DNA of 64,000 bases from Streptomyces guryensis. GTDB lineage: Bacteria > Actinomycetota > Actinomycetes > Streptomycetales > Streptomycetaceae. A program made the translations under genes and the position numbers. The stretch covers positions 248,001-312,000 of the forward strand of contig NZ_JAJSBI010000009.1 in NCBI RefSeq assembly GCF_021261325.1. Direction: 5' to 3'. Below are positions 53,507-63,922 of the stretch, piece after piece. Position 1 is the first letter of the stretch, and every line of letters begins with the position of its first letter. A model generated the notes under the pieces. The model worked only from the letters and a program-made list of their open reading frames with translations, did no database searches and was not told the DNA's origin.

Positions 53507-54397
53507 TCATGCCCGCGCCGCCTCGAAATGGGCCGCGGCGACCACCAGGTCCTGCCAGGCCATGCCCACGCTCTTGAACAACCGCGGCCGCCCCGGCGGG
53601 AGTTGGGCCCTGCCCCGCACAAGATCGGCGAGGCGTACCAGCGAGCCGGGATCGCAGGCCCCCGCCTGCAGGGCCAGCACGATGTCGCCCGCCTCCCGCA
53701 GTGCGGCGGAAACCGCCTCCACCACCACCGTGGAACGGGCGACAGCCGTCTCGTCGACCTCCCGGGCGTCCGGCTCGTGCGATCCGACGGCGACCACGGT
53801 CGCGTGCGCGGGCAGCAGCGAACCGTCGAACAACGGCGTGCGCGCCGTGGTGCAGCAGGCCACCAGGTCCGCGCGCGCCACGTCGTCCGCACGGCCGACC
53901 CGCGCCCCCACCTCGTCGGCGAACGCGCGCGTGCGCTCCGCGTTCCGGCCGACGACCACGACCTCCCGGATCGGCCGGACGCACCGCAGGGCCTCGACAT
54001 GCGACCGCGCCTGCGGTCCCGTTCCGAACACCACCAAACGGCTCGCCTCCGGTTCGGCGAGCGCGTCGGCGGCCACGGCCGACACCGCCGCGGTACGTAC
54101 GCCGGTGAGCGCGATGCCGTCCAGCAGGGCCAGCGGAGTGAGGGTTTCCCCGTCCAGGAGCAGGTAGTTGCCCTGGATCCGCGGCAGTTCCCGCGCCGGG
54201 TTGTCTGGAGCCACGCTCACCACCTTCACTCCCGCGTAGGAGCCCCAGTGGGCGGGCATGAGCAGGAGCTGCCCCCGCGGCACCGGGACGGCCGAGCGCG
54301 GCGGACCGGCCTCCGGGTCGAGCCCGCCGAGCAGGCTCGCACGCAGCGCGCCGATCGCCGCCTCCATGGGCGGCGCACCCTCCACAACGGTGATCAC
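53507..54397 (-). CDS. Ornithine cyclodeaminase/mu-crystallin family protein
   Basis: A 296-residue NAD(P)-binding protein with PAHWGSYAGVKVVSVAPDNP, the nucleotide-binding loop LVVFGTGPQARSHVEAL and VVAVGSHEPDAREVDE, all typical of the ornithine cyclodeaminase/alanine dehydrogenase/ketimine reductase family. Members deaminate ornithine to proline, reduce cyclic ketimines, or make amino acids such as 2,3-diaminopropionate. GTG 54397 with AAGGAGGG upstream is preferred over an upstream ATG. Given the lysine/pipecolate genes 2 kb away, piperideine-2-carboxylate reductase activity is a reasonable guess, no more. Confidence 0.85.
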   Translation of the reverse strand: MITVVEGAPPMEAAIGALRASLLGGLDPEAGPPRSAVPVPRGQLLLMPAHWGSYAGVKVVSVAPDNPARELPRIQGNYLLLDGETLTPLALLDGIALTGVRTAAVSAVAADALAEPEASRLVVFGTGPQARSHVEALRCVRPIREVVVVGRNAERTRAFADEVGARVGRADDVARADLVACCTTARTPLFDGSLLPAHATVVAVGSHEPDAREVDETAVARSTVVVEAVSAALREAGDIVLALQAGACDPGSLVRLADLVRGRAQLPPGRPRLFKSVGMAWQDLVVAAAHFEAARA

Positions 54398-54494
54398 AGC
54401 TGGAAACCCTCCTTGCTCACCGGTCGTTTCCGACCGGTTCCTCCACAGGACGTGGGCCGGACAAGCCCGCCCACATGGGCAGAGAAACGCCACA

Positions 54495-54513
54495 GTTGAT
54501 GCTTGAGGTCAAC
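54495..54513. promoter_or_regulatory. Inverted repeat upstream of the cyclodeaminase-like gene
   Basis: GTTGATGCTTGAGGTCAAC has arms GTTGA/TCAAC around nine bases, about 100 bases before the GTG of the cyclodeaminase-like gene. It could bind the neighbouring LysR or an Lrp-type regulator. Confidence 0.25.
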
Positions 54514-54642
54514 GATTGCCCACGCTGCCGCAAGCCGCTCCCCGTGCACAGCGGATCCTTCGCGATCGCGGCCCGCGACTCCGGCCACACCGCCTCCGCT
54601 GTCTCCCGGCAGATCTCCGCTCCGGGGAACCACAGGGCGGTG

Positions 54643-55557
54643 CTACGGCTTCGCGCCGCGCCGGGCTCCGGCCACCGCCCGCAGCACGTCGACCAGTGCG
54701 GCCACCGTCGGGCGGTGCTCGGCGGCGGAGCGGAACACCACGACGATGTGCCGCTCGACGCTCTCGCGCAGCCGCACGACGTCGAAACGGGAGGCGCGGA
54801 GTCTGAGCATCAGCTCCGTCACGGTGCTGATCCCGATGCCCGCCTCGACCAGGGCCAGGGTGGCCGCGGTGTCGGTCACCTCGTGCTGGACGTCGGGTTC
54901 GATGCCGGCCCGCCGGCAGGCGGTGCGCACGGCGCGGCCGTAGTAGCTGTCCGGGGAGGGCAGGATCCAGCCCAGGTTCCGGGTGTCGGCCAGAGCGACC
55001 TCCTCGCGGCCGTCCAGCCACCCGGTGGGCACCGCGAGGGAGAACCGCTCCCGGTCCAGTCGCATCACCCGCAACGCCGGATCACGCGGGATGGGCACAT
55101 CGGGGTAGTCCAGGCCGAGAGCCAGGTCCACCGCGCCGGAGGCGACGGCGTCGTACACCTCGTCCACGTCCATGTCGCGGCTGTGCACGGCGAGCCCGGC
55201 ATGCGCCTCACGCACCCGTTGCAGGGCCGGCGGCAGGATCTCGGCGGCGGCCGTGGCGAACAGGCCCACCACCAGCACCCCGGAGACCTCGCCCCGGCTG
55301 CGTTCCAGTGCCTCCACCGCCTCGGCCTCCGTGGACAGGATCCGCTCGGCGTGCCGGGCCAGCGTCATCCCGGCGTCGGTCAGCTCCACCCGCCGCCCCA
55401 CCCGCTGCAGCAACTCCATGCCCGTGGCCTTCTCCAACGCGGCGATCTGCTGCGAGACCCCGCCGGGCGTGTATCCCAGTGCCCGGGCCACCGCGGTGAT
55501 GGTTCCGCGCCTGGTCAGCTCCACCAAAGACCGCAGCTGGGAACTCGTCCAGTCCAT
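54643..55557 (-). CDS. LysR-family regulator
   Basis: A 304-residue LysR-type activator: winged helix at the N-terminus (LRSLVELTRRGTITAVARAL, YTPGGVSQQIAALE) and an effector domain from about 93 (VLVVGLFATAAAEILPPAL). The gene is divergent from the FAD oxidoreductase gene across 210 bases, so it most likely controls the lysine/pipecolate genes to its right and perhaps the cyclodeaminase-like gene to its left. The gap contains ACAGTAACTGT (55581-55591), an 11-bp palindrome close to the LysR start. Confidence 0.9.
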   Translation of the reverse strand: MDWTSSQLRSLVELTRRGTITAVARALGYTPGGVSQQIAALEKATGMELLQRVGRRVELTDAGMTLARHAERILSTEAEAVEALERSRGEVSGVLVVGLFATAAAEILPPALQRVREAHAGLAVHSRDMDVDEVYDAVASGAVDLALGLDYPDVPIPRDPALRVMRLDRERFSLAVPTGWLDGREEVALADTRNLGWILPSPDSYYGRAVRTACRRAGIEPDVQHEVTDTAATLALVEAGIGISTVTELMLRLRASRFDVVRLRESVERHIVVVFRSAAEHRPTVAALVDVLRAVAGARRGAKP

Positions 55558-55580
55558 ATAGAGACACTAATAGATCGGGC

Positions 55581-55591
55581 ACAGTAACTGT
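55581..55591. promoter_or_regulatory. Palindrome ACAGTAACTGT in the LysR/oxidase gap
   Basis: Five-base arms flank a single A, 24 bases upstream of the LysR start in the divergent gap. This is a plausible autoregulatory operator but is short. Confidence 0.25.
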
Positions 55592-55767
55592 TCATGGACG
55601 TCAAAGGTCGGGTTGCGTCACGATGGCGGGCAGACTGCCGATCAGGGCCTCGCCACCCACAGCGCCACCTGAGGCGCCACATCCCGTGCCACTCACTGAC
55701 AGCCCGAGCCGCGCCACGCGAACCGGATCCCCTCGGCCCGGCGCCGGCCTCCGGAAGGGACGGCCCG

Positions 55768-56943
55768 TTGTCCTCCTCATCCACCTTCCGCTCCGTTCCG
55801 CCGACCGCACACGTCGTGATCATCGGCGGGGGCGTGATGGGCGCCAGTGCCGCGTTCCACCTCGCCGAGGCGGGGGTGACCGACATCGTCGTCGTCGAGC
55901 GCGGCGATCTGGCCTGCGGCAGCTCGGGCAAACCGATCGGCGGCGTCCGCGCCCAGTTCTCCGACCCGCTCAACATCGAGCTGGGCAGCCGGAGCCTGCG
56001 CGCCTACCAGGACTTCCCGCACCGCCCCGGCGCCGACATCCGCCTCGACACCGTCGGCTACCTCTTCCTGCTCACCACCGACCGGCAGGCCGCGGACTTC
56101 GAGGCCAGCGTCAGGACCCAGAACGCCCTCGACGTCCCCACCCGCATGATCACCCCGGACGAGGCCCGCCGCCTCTGTCCCTACGTCAGCACCGGCGGAC
56201 TCGTGGCGGCCGCCTACTCACCCGGCGACGGCCATGCCCGCCCCGGCCTGGTCGTGAACGGATACGCCGACGCCGCCGTCCGCGCCGGCGCGACCTTCGC
56301 CACCCACACCACCGTGACCGGCATCGACACCGCGGGCGACCGCGTCACTGCCGTCCACACCGACCGCGGCCGCATCGGCTGCGACACCCTCATCTGTACG
56401 GCGGGTGCCTGGTCGGGCCTGATCGGCGACATGGTCGGCATCCACCTCCCGGTCCGGCCGGTACGCCGCCAACTCGCCTTCACCGAACCGCTGTCGCCCC
56501 CGGCGCCCCGCATCCCCTTCACCATCGACTTCGCCTCGTCGGCCTACTTCCACAACAGCGACGACGGCCTGCTGTTCGGCCTCGCCGACCCCCGCCAGCC
56601 CGACGGCTTCGACACCACCTGGACCCCGGAGTGGCTCGAACTCTTCCGGGACGCCGTACGGCAACGGGCCCCCGAACTCGCCGACATGAGGACCGTCGGC
56701 GGCTGGGCCGGCCTCTACGAGGTCACCCCCGACCACAACGCCCTCATCGGCCGCTCCGGCGAACTCGTCAACTTCCTCTACGCCACCGGGTTCTCGGGCC
56801 ACGGCTTTCTGCAGGCCCCCGCCGTCGGCGAGATCCTGCGCGACCTCCACCTCGACCGTGCACCCTTCGCCGACATGTCCCCGCTCAGCGCCGACCGCTT
56901 CCGCTCCGGGGCCGAGATCCGCCCCGAAGCCCACGTGGTGTGA
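55768..56943 (+). CDS. FAD-dependent amino acid oxidoreductase (pipecolate/sarcosine oxidase-like)
   Basis: A 391-residue member of the DadA/sarcosine oxidase family. The FAD loop is GGGVMG at 20-25 in HVVIIGGGVMGASAAFHLAE; CGSSGKPIGGVRAQFSDP follows, and the C-terminus has the flavin motif DHNALIGRSGELVNFLYATG. TTG 55768 is chosen since GGAAGGGA lies eight bases before it and the length then matches the family; a longer frame from 55594 lacks a ribosome binding site. With the downstream ALDH7 it resembles the AmaA-AmaB pair that oxidises pipecolate to aminoadipate semialdehyde and then to aminoadipate. Confidence 0.85.
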   Translation: MSSSSTFRSVPPTAHVVIIGGGVMGASAAFHLAEAGVTDIVVVERGDLACGSSGKPIGGVRAQFSDPLNIELGSRSLRAYQDFPHRPGADIRLDTVGYLFLLTTDRQAADFEASVRTQNALDVPTRMITPDEARRLCPYVSTGGLVAAAYSPGDGHARPGLVVNGYADAAVRAGATFATHTTVTGIDTAGDRVTAVHTDRGRIGCDTLICTAGAWSGLIGDMVGIHLPVRPVRRQLAFTEPLSPPAPRIPFTIDFASSAYFHNSDDGLLFGLADPRQPDGFDTTWTPEWLELFRDAVRQRAPELADMRTVGGWAGLYEVTPDHNALIGRSGELVNFLYATGFSGHGFLQAPAVGEILRDLHLDRAPFADMSPLSADRFRSGAEIRPEAHVV

Positions 56944-57019
56944 CCCCCCTGAAGTCCACGTGGCGTGAGCCCCCCGGGGGTTCCATGTGGCGTGAACCCC
57001 TGTTGGAAAGGCCCTTTCG

Positions 57020-57566
57020 GTGATCAGACAGTGGCAGCTGCGGGCGGCCTTCGCCGCGCGGCTCTCCCACATGTACGGCCGGGAGGTGCCCGCCCACAGC
57101 AGGCTCGCCGATATTTCGCGCGAGGTCGACGAGGACGTCCTGCGCGCGCAAGGCGCCGGCGCCGAACGCCTGGGCTCCCTCGGCCGTGTGACCGCCGAAC
57201 ACCACGGCGCCATCCGCGCCGGCACACCCGCCGAACCACGCCGGTCGCCCGCGTCTTCGGCGCGCTGGGCATGCACCCGGTCGGCCGGGACCGCACCCGC
57301 CCGACCGCGCGACGGCACTCGACCACCTGCCACCGTGCGTCGGCATCCTCCAGTCCGGCCTGAGCGGCGAGGGCTCCCGGGACGACGACCAGGAAGGCGC
57401 CACCCACGGCGCCCCTTGGCTCTCCGACGCCATCGAACGCGAAGTCCTCGACCCCTTCGCCCTCTACGGACAGCAGCAGAACTGCTCCCTCACCCCGGGT
57501 CGCCCGGGAGTTGCAACTCGACAGTCCGCCCGGCTGACCCGCTCCTTCCCACTTACCGACACCTAA
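57020..57566 (+). pseudogene. DUF1338 (2-oxoadipate dioxygenase/decarboxylase-like) remnant
   Basis: From GTG 57020 (GGAAAGG upstream) the frame reads IRQWQLRAAFAARLSHMYGR, EVDEDVLRAQGA and VTAEHHGAIRAGTPAE, the N-terminus of DUF1338 enzymes that turn 2-oxoadipate into 2-hydroxyglutarate. After codon 70 the match passes to another frame (VARVFGALGMHPVGRD) and is then lost. A further open stretch ending at TAA 57564-57566 (LSDAIEREVLDPFALYGQ) is not recognised and may be from another gene. The usual enzyme exceeds 400 residues, so this copy is dead. Confidence 0.7.
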
Positions 57567-57575
57567 GGAAGCACC

Positions 57576-59101
<1,526 letters not shown>

Positions 59102-59105
<4 letters not shown>

Positions 59106-59736
59106 CCGCATAAGGCCTTGTCGAGGAGCGCGTCGACGGCGTCGTCGGGATCGGCACGGGAACCGGGTGTGAGCGCGGCCGTGACCTGGCGTACCGGTCC
59201 TGGGTGGAGAACGACCAGGACCGGTACGCCAGGACGTCGCCGTCGTTGCCGTAGACACGGTCCCCGCACGAGGTGTCCTTCCAGGCCAGCCCCAGCCCGT
59301 ACGCCCCGCCCTCGACAGCCGGTGTCCTCATCTCGTGGAGAAGGCGACCCGGCAGGAGGCGCCCGCCGAGCAGGGCCGCGACGAACCGGTTGAGATCGCC
59401 GGTCGTGGAGATCATGTCGCCGGCCGCGCCGAAGAGCGACGGATTCGTCTCGGTGAAGTCGTGATGCTGCCCACCCGGAACCGGCCGCGGGCCGGAACCG
59501 CGCGCGCCGACTCCAGCTCGGCGACCCCGCTGGTGCCCCGCCATACGCCACGTTCGTCGCGTATCTCCACCAGCCCGCCCACCGCGCCCGTGGCCACGAC
59601 GTCGTCCAGCTCGTGCCTTCTGCAGCCCGGAGCGGTCCGGTAGCCCTCCTCCCGGCGTCGCAGAGGCAGCGGCCGATGCCGCGATCACCGCCAAAGCCGT
59701 CGCCGCAGTCACCAGCGCCCGATGCATGCTCTTCAT
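59102..59736 (-). pseudogene. Beta-lactamase/DD-peptidase-family serine hydrolase, broken
   Basis: ATG 59736 with GGAGG upstream begins a good signal peptide (MKSMHRALVTAATALAVIAA). The mature part then appears in another frame (ELDDVVATGAVGGLVEIRDE, RGVWRGTSGVAEL, RFRVGSIT), after which the protein jumps to TETNPSLFGAAGDMISTTGD, LNRFVAALLGGRLLPG and YGLGLAWKDTS in the first frame. The end (VTAALTPGSRADPDDAVDAL) needs a third shift. The internal deletion removes the region that should carry SxxK. It ends a few bases into the ALDH gene on the opposite strand. Confidence 0.8.
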
Positions 59737-59887
59737 CCAGACCTCCGTACGACCCTCAACGCGGCCCCGCCCTGGGGTCCGCAACGAGCTTGCTGGAGGG
59801 GCTGGTCGCCCGCGATGGGTGCATCGCCGTATCTGCCGGGGGTCACTCCCCACCCCGCCGCCGAGGGGTCCGCGAGCGCGGGCACGG

Positions 59888-60538
59888 TCAACGGTGTCGA
59901 TAACGCGCGGTGACGTCCGCGAGATAGCCGCGCAGCATGACCTTGGCCTCGTCGAGGAGTTCCACGTCCCCCTCGGCGTCCCGCCGGAACGCCTCCTGCG
60001 CCAGCGCGTCGGCCGCGAGGACCGCCGCGTGGCAGGCGAGGGCGAGGGTCTCGTCGTCGCCGGCCATGTCGAGCGCGAGCAGGACGCGGCGGATCCCGTC
60101 GGCCATGCGGCGCTTGTGCGCGCGGTCCGCGGCGCGGGTCCGCTCGGTCAGGCCGCTGCCGAACCACAGGGCGCGGAAGCCGTGTCCGGTGCGGTAGATC
60201 CCGGCGAACGTGTCGACCAGCACGCCCACCGGGTCGTCCCACCGCTCCGCCGTCGCGGCCTGGACGAGACCGTCCATGGCGGCCTCGAGTTCGGCGAAGT
60301 AGCCGGCCGCCAGGGCGTCGATGATCGCGTCGCGGTCCGGCAGGTACTGATACAGCGAACCGACCGACACCTTGGCCTCAGCGGCGACCCGGGTGGTGGT
60401 CAGCTCCTCGACCCCTTCGCCGATGAGGACGCGTTCGGCAGCTTCCAGAACCCGCGCCAAGCGTGCTTTGCTGCGCGCCTGTTGGGGGGTGCGGCGCAGG
60501 GGAGCGGCCCCGCTGGCATCCGCGGTCGGCTCGCCCAC
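59888..60538 (-). CDS. TetR-family regulator
   Basis: A 216-residue TetR repressor with the helix-turn-helix AAERVLIGEGVEELTTTRVA, AEAKVSVGSLYQYLPDRDAI and a ligand-binding C-terminal half. The track of possible starts goes up to 60595, but GTG 60538 has GGAGG six bases upstream, and starting there leaves the inverted repeat at 60551-60583 free as an operator. It is divergent from the aldolase/PfkB operon and probably represses it and itself. Confidence 0.88.
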   Translation of the reverse strand: MGEPTADASGAAPLRRTPQQARSKARLARVLEAAERVLIGEGVEELTTTRVAAEAKVSVGSLYQYLPDRDAIIDALAAGYFAELEAAMDGLVQAATAERWDDPVGVLVDTFAGIYRTGHGFRALWFGSGLTERTRAADRAHKRRMADGIRRVLLALDMAGDDETLALACHAAVLAADALAQEAFRRDAEGDVELLDEAKVMLRGYLADVTARYRHR

Positions 60539-60550
60539 GAGCAACCTCCG

Positions 60551-60583
60551 AACCTGAACGTGACTTTGTTTCATGTTTAGGTT
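60551..60583. promoter_or_regulatory. Probable TetR operator
   Basis: AACCTGAAC (60551-60559) and GTTTAGGTT (60575-60583) are inverted with one mismatch, separated by 15 bases, in the 57-bp gap between the TetR GTG and the aldolase ATG. A site here can block both promoters. Confidence 0.5.
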
Positions 60584-60595
60584 ACGGTCCCGCAC

Positions 60596-61282
60596 ATGAC
60601 CGACTCAAGCGCGGCGCTCGGGCGGGAGCGGGCCGCCGTGGCGGACGCCTGCCGCCGGCTGGGCGCCGAGGGCCTGCTCATCGGCACGGCAGGGAACGTG
60701 AGCGTGCGTGCGGGGGAGCGGGTCGCCATCACCGCGACCGGGGCGGTCCTCGCCGAACTCACCGCGGACCAGGTGACGGTGGTCGGCCTGGACGGCAAGA
60801 TCGTGGCCGGAGCCCTGCAGCCGACCTCGGAGCTGGAGCTGCACCTCGGCGTCTACCGCCGCCACGGCACCGGCGCGGTCGTCCACACCCACGCCCCGAT
60901 GGCCACCGCGCTCTCCCTCGTCCTCGACGAACTGCCCTGTATCCACTACCAGTTGCTCGCTCTCGGCGGCACCGTCCGCGTCGCGCCGTACGCCACCTTC
61001 GGCACCCCCGAACTCGCCGAGTCGGTGCTCGCCGCGCTGGAGGGCCGCAGCGCCGCACTGATGGCCAACCACGGCGCACTCACCCATGCGCCGACCCTCG
61101 ACAAGGCGGTCGAGCACGCCCTGCTGCTGGAATGGGCCTGCGGTGTCTACCAGCGCGCGGCCGCCCTCGGACCGCCCCGCGTCCTCGACGAACAGCAGCA
61201 ACTCGCGGTCATCGAGGCCGCGATAGCCCGTGACTACGGCACCACCCACCCCGTACCACCCGCGCAGGAGGAAGAGCGATGA
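60596..61282 (+). CDS. Class II aldolase/adducin family protein
   Basis: A 228-residue zinc aldolase like L-fuculose-1-phosphate or L-rhamnulose-type aldolases. The fold is shown by GLLIGTAGNVSVRAG near the N-terminus, zinc ligands His97 and His99 in VVHTHAP and a further histidine in MANHGALTH. It splits a sugar phosphate or condenses an aldehyde with a ketose fragment. Its stop overlaps the next gene's ATG (ATGA), and AGGAGGAA for that gene lies within it. Together with the PfkB kinase it looks like a two-step sugar catabolic unit. Confidence 0.88.
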   Translation: MTDSSAALGRERAAVADACRRLGAEGLLIGTAGNVSVRAGERVAITATGAVLAELTADQVTVVGLDGKIVAGALQPTSELELHLGVYRRHGTGAVVHTHAPMATALSLVLDELPCIHYQLLALGGTVRVAPYATFGTPELAESVLAALEGRSAALMANHGALTHAPTLDKAVEHALLLEWACGVYQRAAALGPPRVLDEQQQLAVIEAAIARDYGTTHPVPPAQEEER

Positions 61283-62208
61283 AGGTCGTCACGATGGGCG
61301 TGCACGTGCTGGACGTACTGGTGCGGCCGGTGGAGGAGATACCCGAGGGCCAGGGCGCGACCCTCGTGGACGACATCCGGATGACCGCCGCCGGGACGGC
61401 CGGCGGCACCGCCCTCACCCTCGCCAAACTGGGCGCCTCGGTGCGCACCGCCGGTGCGATCGGCACCGACCCGACCGGCGACATGCTCCTCCAGCTCCTC
61501 GACAGGGCGGGAATCGACACCGGGCTGCTCGTCCGCCGTATCGACACCTCGACCTCCGCGAGCGTCCTGCCCATCCGCCCGAACGGCGACCGCCCCTCGC
61601 TCCATCTGCTCGGCGCCAACATCACCTACGGCCTCGACGACGTGCCCTGGGACGCCGTGGCCGAGGCCGGCCATCTCCACCTGGGCGGCCCCGAGCTGAT
61701 CGGCGCCGACGTCGCCGCGCGCATCCTGGCGCACGCCAGGGAACACGACGTGGTCACCTCCGTCGACCTCCTCGCCCCCGGCGAGCTCGGCACCTTCGAC
61801 CAGATCGAACCCCTTCTCCCGCACGTCGACTTCCTGCTCCCCAACGACGACCAGGTCCTCGGATTCAGCGAGGAGCAGGACCTCGTGACCGGCGCGAAGA
61901 AGCTCCTCGCCGCCGGGGCCGGACTCGTCGCGGTCACCCGCGGCGGCGACGGCGTGCTCCTGGTGACGGCGGATGGCACGGAGACGATCCCCGCCTTCGA
62001 GGTCGACGTCGTCGACACCACCGGCTGCGGCGACGCCTTCTCGGCCGGCTTCATACGCGGCATCGGCCTGGGCCGCACGCCCCGCGAGGCCGCCGTACTG
62101 GGCAGCGCCGCGGCGGCACTGGTGGCGCAGGGGCTGGGCAGCGACCACGGGGAATTCGACCTGCCCGAGGCCGACGAGTTCGCGATGACCCACAAGACCC
62201 GCTCCTGA
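61279..62208 (+). CDS. PfkB-family carbohydrate kinase
   Basis: A 309-residue ribokinase-like kinase with the N-terminal substrate region GTAGGTALTLAKLGASV and the C-terminal signature DTTGCGDAFSAGF, Asp252 being the catalytic base. It phosphorylates a sugar or nucleoside with ATP. It is translationally coupled to the class II aldolase and controlled by the divergent TetR. The sugar cannot be named from sequence. Confidence 0.9.
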   Translation: MKVVTMGVHVLDVLVRPVEEIPEGQGATLVDDIRMTAAGTAGGTALTLAKLGASVRTAGAIGTDPTGDMLLQLLDRAGIDTGLLVRRIDTSTSASVLPIRPNGDRPSLHLLGANITYGLDDVPWDAVAEAGHLHLGGPELIGADVAARILAHAREHDVVTSVDLLAPGELGTFDQIEPLLPHVDFLLPNDDQVLGFSEEQDLVTGAKKLLAAGAGLVAVTRGGDGVLLVTADGTETIPAFEVDVVDTTGCGDAFSAGFIRGIGLGRTPREAAVLGSAAAALVAQGLGSDHGEFDLPEADEFAMTHKTRS

Positions 62209-62240
62209 GCCATTCGACACCCGGTGAACCGGTGTGAACC

Positions 62241-62265
62241 GTCACCGGATCAACCAAGTGGTGAC
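62241..62265. terminator. Weak hairpin after the kinase gene
   Basis: GTCACC (62241-62246) and GGTGAC (62260-62265) form a 6-bp stem with a 13-base loop in the 136-bp gap between the kinase and the MFS exporter. It could end the sugar operon or be an operator for the exporter. Confidence 0.3.
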
Positions 62266-62344
62266 GGCCACGACAGGGGCGTACGGTCGAACGGTAGACG
62301 CCGCAGTGGACGGAACCGTTCACTGATGCCAAGTGCGACACGCC

Positions 62345-63898
62345 ATGAGCAGCAGCCCGCAGCCGACCTCCGCATCACAGGCCGCCACCCGCGAACCGGG
62401 CGGCGGCGGCAACGGCATGGCACTGCTGGTCATCGCGTCGTGCCAGCTGATGGTGGTCCTGGACATCACCATCGTGAACATCGCGCTCCCGCACATCCAG
62501 AGCGCCCTGAACTTCTCGACCACCAGCCTGTCCTGGGTGGTCAACGCCTACACCCTCACCTTCGGCGGACTGCTGCTGCTCGGCGGCCGCACCGGCGACA
62601 TCCTCGGCAGGCGGCGCATGTTCGTCTTCGGGGTGCTGCTGTTCGCGCTCGCCTCCCTGCTGGGCGGGCTCGCCCAGAACTCCGGCGAACTCCTCGCCGC
62701 CCGCGCCCTCCAGGGAGTCGGCGGTGCCATTGCCTCCCCGACCGCCCTCGCCCTGATCAGCACGACCTTCCGTGAAGGCCCGGAACGCAACCGGGCCTTC
62801 GGCGTCTTCGCGGCGGTCTCCTCGGGGGGCGGCGCCATCGGGCTGCTGGCCGGCGGAATGATCGTCGAGTGGCTGAACTGGCGCTGGGTGCTGTTCGTGA
62901 ACGTCCCCATCGGCGTGCTCATCGCGCTCGCCGCACCCCGCGTGATCAAGGAGTCCGAACGCCACCCCGGCCACTTCGACATCGCCGGGGCGCTGACCTC
63001 CACCGTGGGCATGGTGCTGCTGGTGTACGGCTTCATCAGAGCCGCGCAGGAGGGCTGGCGGGACCCCTTCACGGTGGCCTCGTTCGCCGGGGCCATCGTG
63101 GTCCTGGCGGTGTTCATCCTGGTCGAACGAGGTTCCCGGCAGCCCATCACCCCGCTTCACATGTTCGCCGACCGCAACCGCGCGGGCACCTACGGCATCA
63201 TGCTGAGCCTCGCCGCCGCGATCTTCGGTATGTTCTTCTTCCTCACACTGTTCGTGCAGGACGTCCTGGGCTTCAGCCCGCTGCAGGCCGGGCTCGCGTT
63301 CCTGCCGGTCAGCGCGGTCATCGCGGTCGGAGCGGCGCTCGCCTCGCGGTTCCTGCCGAAGTTCGGGCCCAAACCGTTCATGGTGGTGGGTGCCATCCTC
63401 GCGGCCGCCGGGCTGGCCTGGCTGACCCTGACCGACGTCCACTCCACCTACGCGGGCAGCATCCTCGGCCCGATCTGCGTCTTCGGACTCGGCATGGGCA
63501 TGGAGTTCGTCTCGCTCACCCTCATGGCGCTGTCCAACGTCCCCGTCCAGGAGACCGGCGCGGCCTCGGGTCTCCTCAACGCCACCCAGCAGGTGGGCGG
63601 TTCGCTCGGCCTGTCCATCCTGGTCACCATGTTCGGCACGGCCAGCACCAACGAGGCCCACAAGCAGATCCCGCGCTTCCTGGCCCAGGCCACCCCGGCC
63701 GAACGTCTGCGCTTCCGGCACACCGGACAGCTCCCGAGCCCCTGGTCCGACCGCGTGCTCACGTCCGGGATCTCGGCGGCCTTCATCACGGCGGCGATCT
63801 TCACCGTCGTCGCCGCCCTGATCGCCCTGGTAGTCATCCAGGTCCGCCCCTCCGACCTGGAACGGCTCAAGGGAGGGACGGGACCCGGACCGGGCTGA
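62345..63898 (+). CDS. MFS multidrug exporter (DHA2, 14 TM)
   Basis: A 517-residue efflux pump with about 14 membrane segments. Family motifs visible are DITIVNIALPHIQ in TM1, GGRTGDILGRRRMFVFG after TM2, LLAARALQGVGGAIASP in TM4 and VNVPIGV in TM6. Proton-driven export of drugs or metabolites is the family role. ATG 62345 is used; GTG 62333 is possible, and neither has a clear ribosome binding site. It is 22 kb from the NRPS/PKS cluster and need not serve it. Confidence 0.9.
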   Translation: MSSSPQPTSASQAATREPGGGGNGMALLVIASCQLMVVLDITIVNIALPHIQSALNFSTTSLSWVVNAYTLTFGGLLLLGGRTGDILGRRRMFVFGVLLFALASLLGGLAQNSGELLAARALQGVGGAIASPTALALISTTFREGPERNRAFGVFAAVSSGGGAIGLLAGGMIVEWLNWRWVLFVNVPIGVLIALAAPRVIKESERHPGHFDIAGALTSTVGMVLLVYGFIRAAQEGWRDPFTVASFAGAIVVLAVFILVERGSRQPITPLHMFADRNRAGTYGIMLSLAAAIFGMFFFLTLFVQDVLGFSPLQAGLAFLPVSAVIAVGAALASRFLPKFGPKPFMVVGAILAAAGLAWLTLTDVHSTYAGSILGPICVFGLGMGMEFVSLTLMALSNVPVQETGAASGLLNATQQVGGSLGLSILVTMFGTASTNEAHKQIPRFLAQATPAERLRFRHTGQLPSPWSDRVLTSGISAAFITAAIFTVVAALIALVVIQVRPSDLERLKGGTGPGPG

Positions 63899-63922
63899 CG
63901 TCGTCGATCGGGCGTGGACTCC

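Noticed and set aside
57305..57566. Separate small gene ending at 57566
   Set aside because: It has no start with a ribosome binding site and directly follows the DUF1338 frameshift; it is kept within the pseudogene entry as an unidentified fragment.
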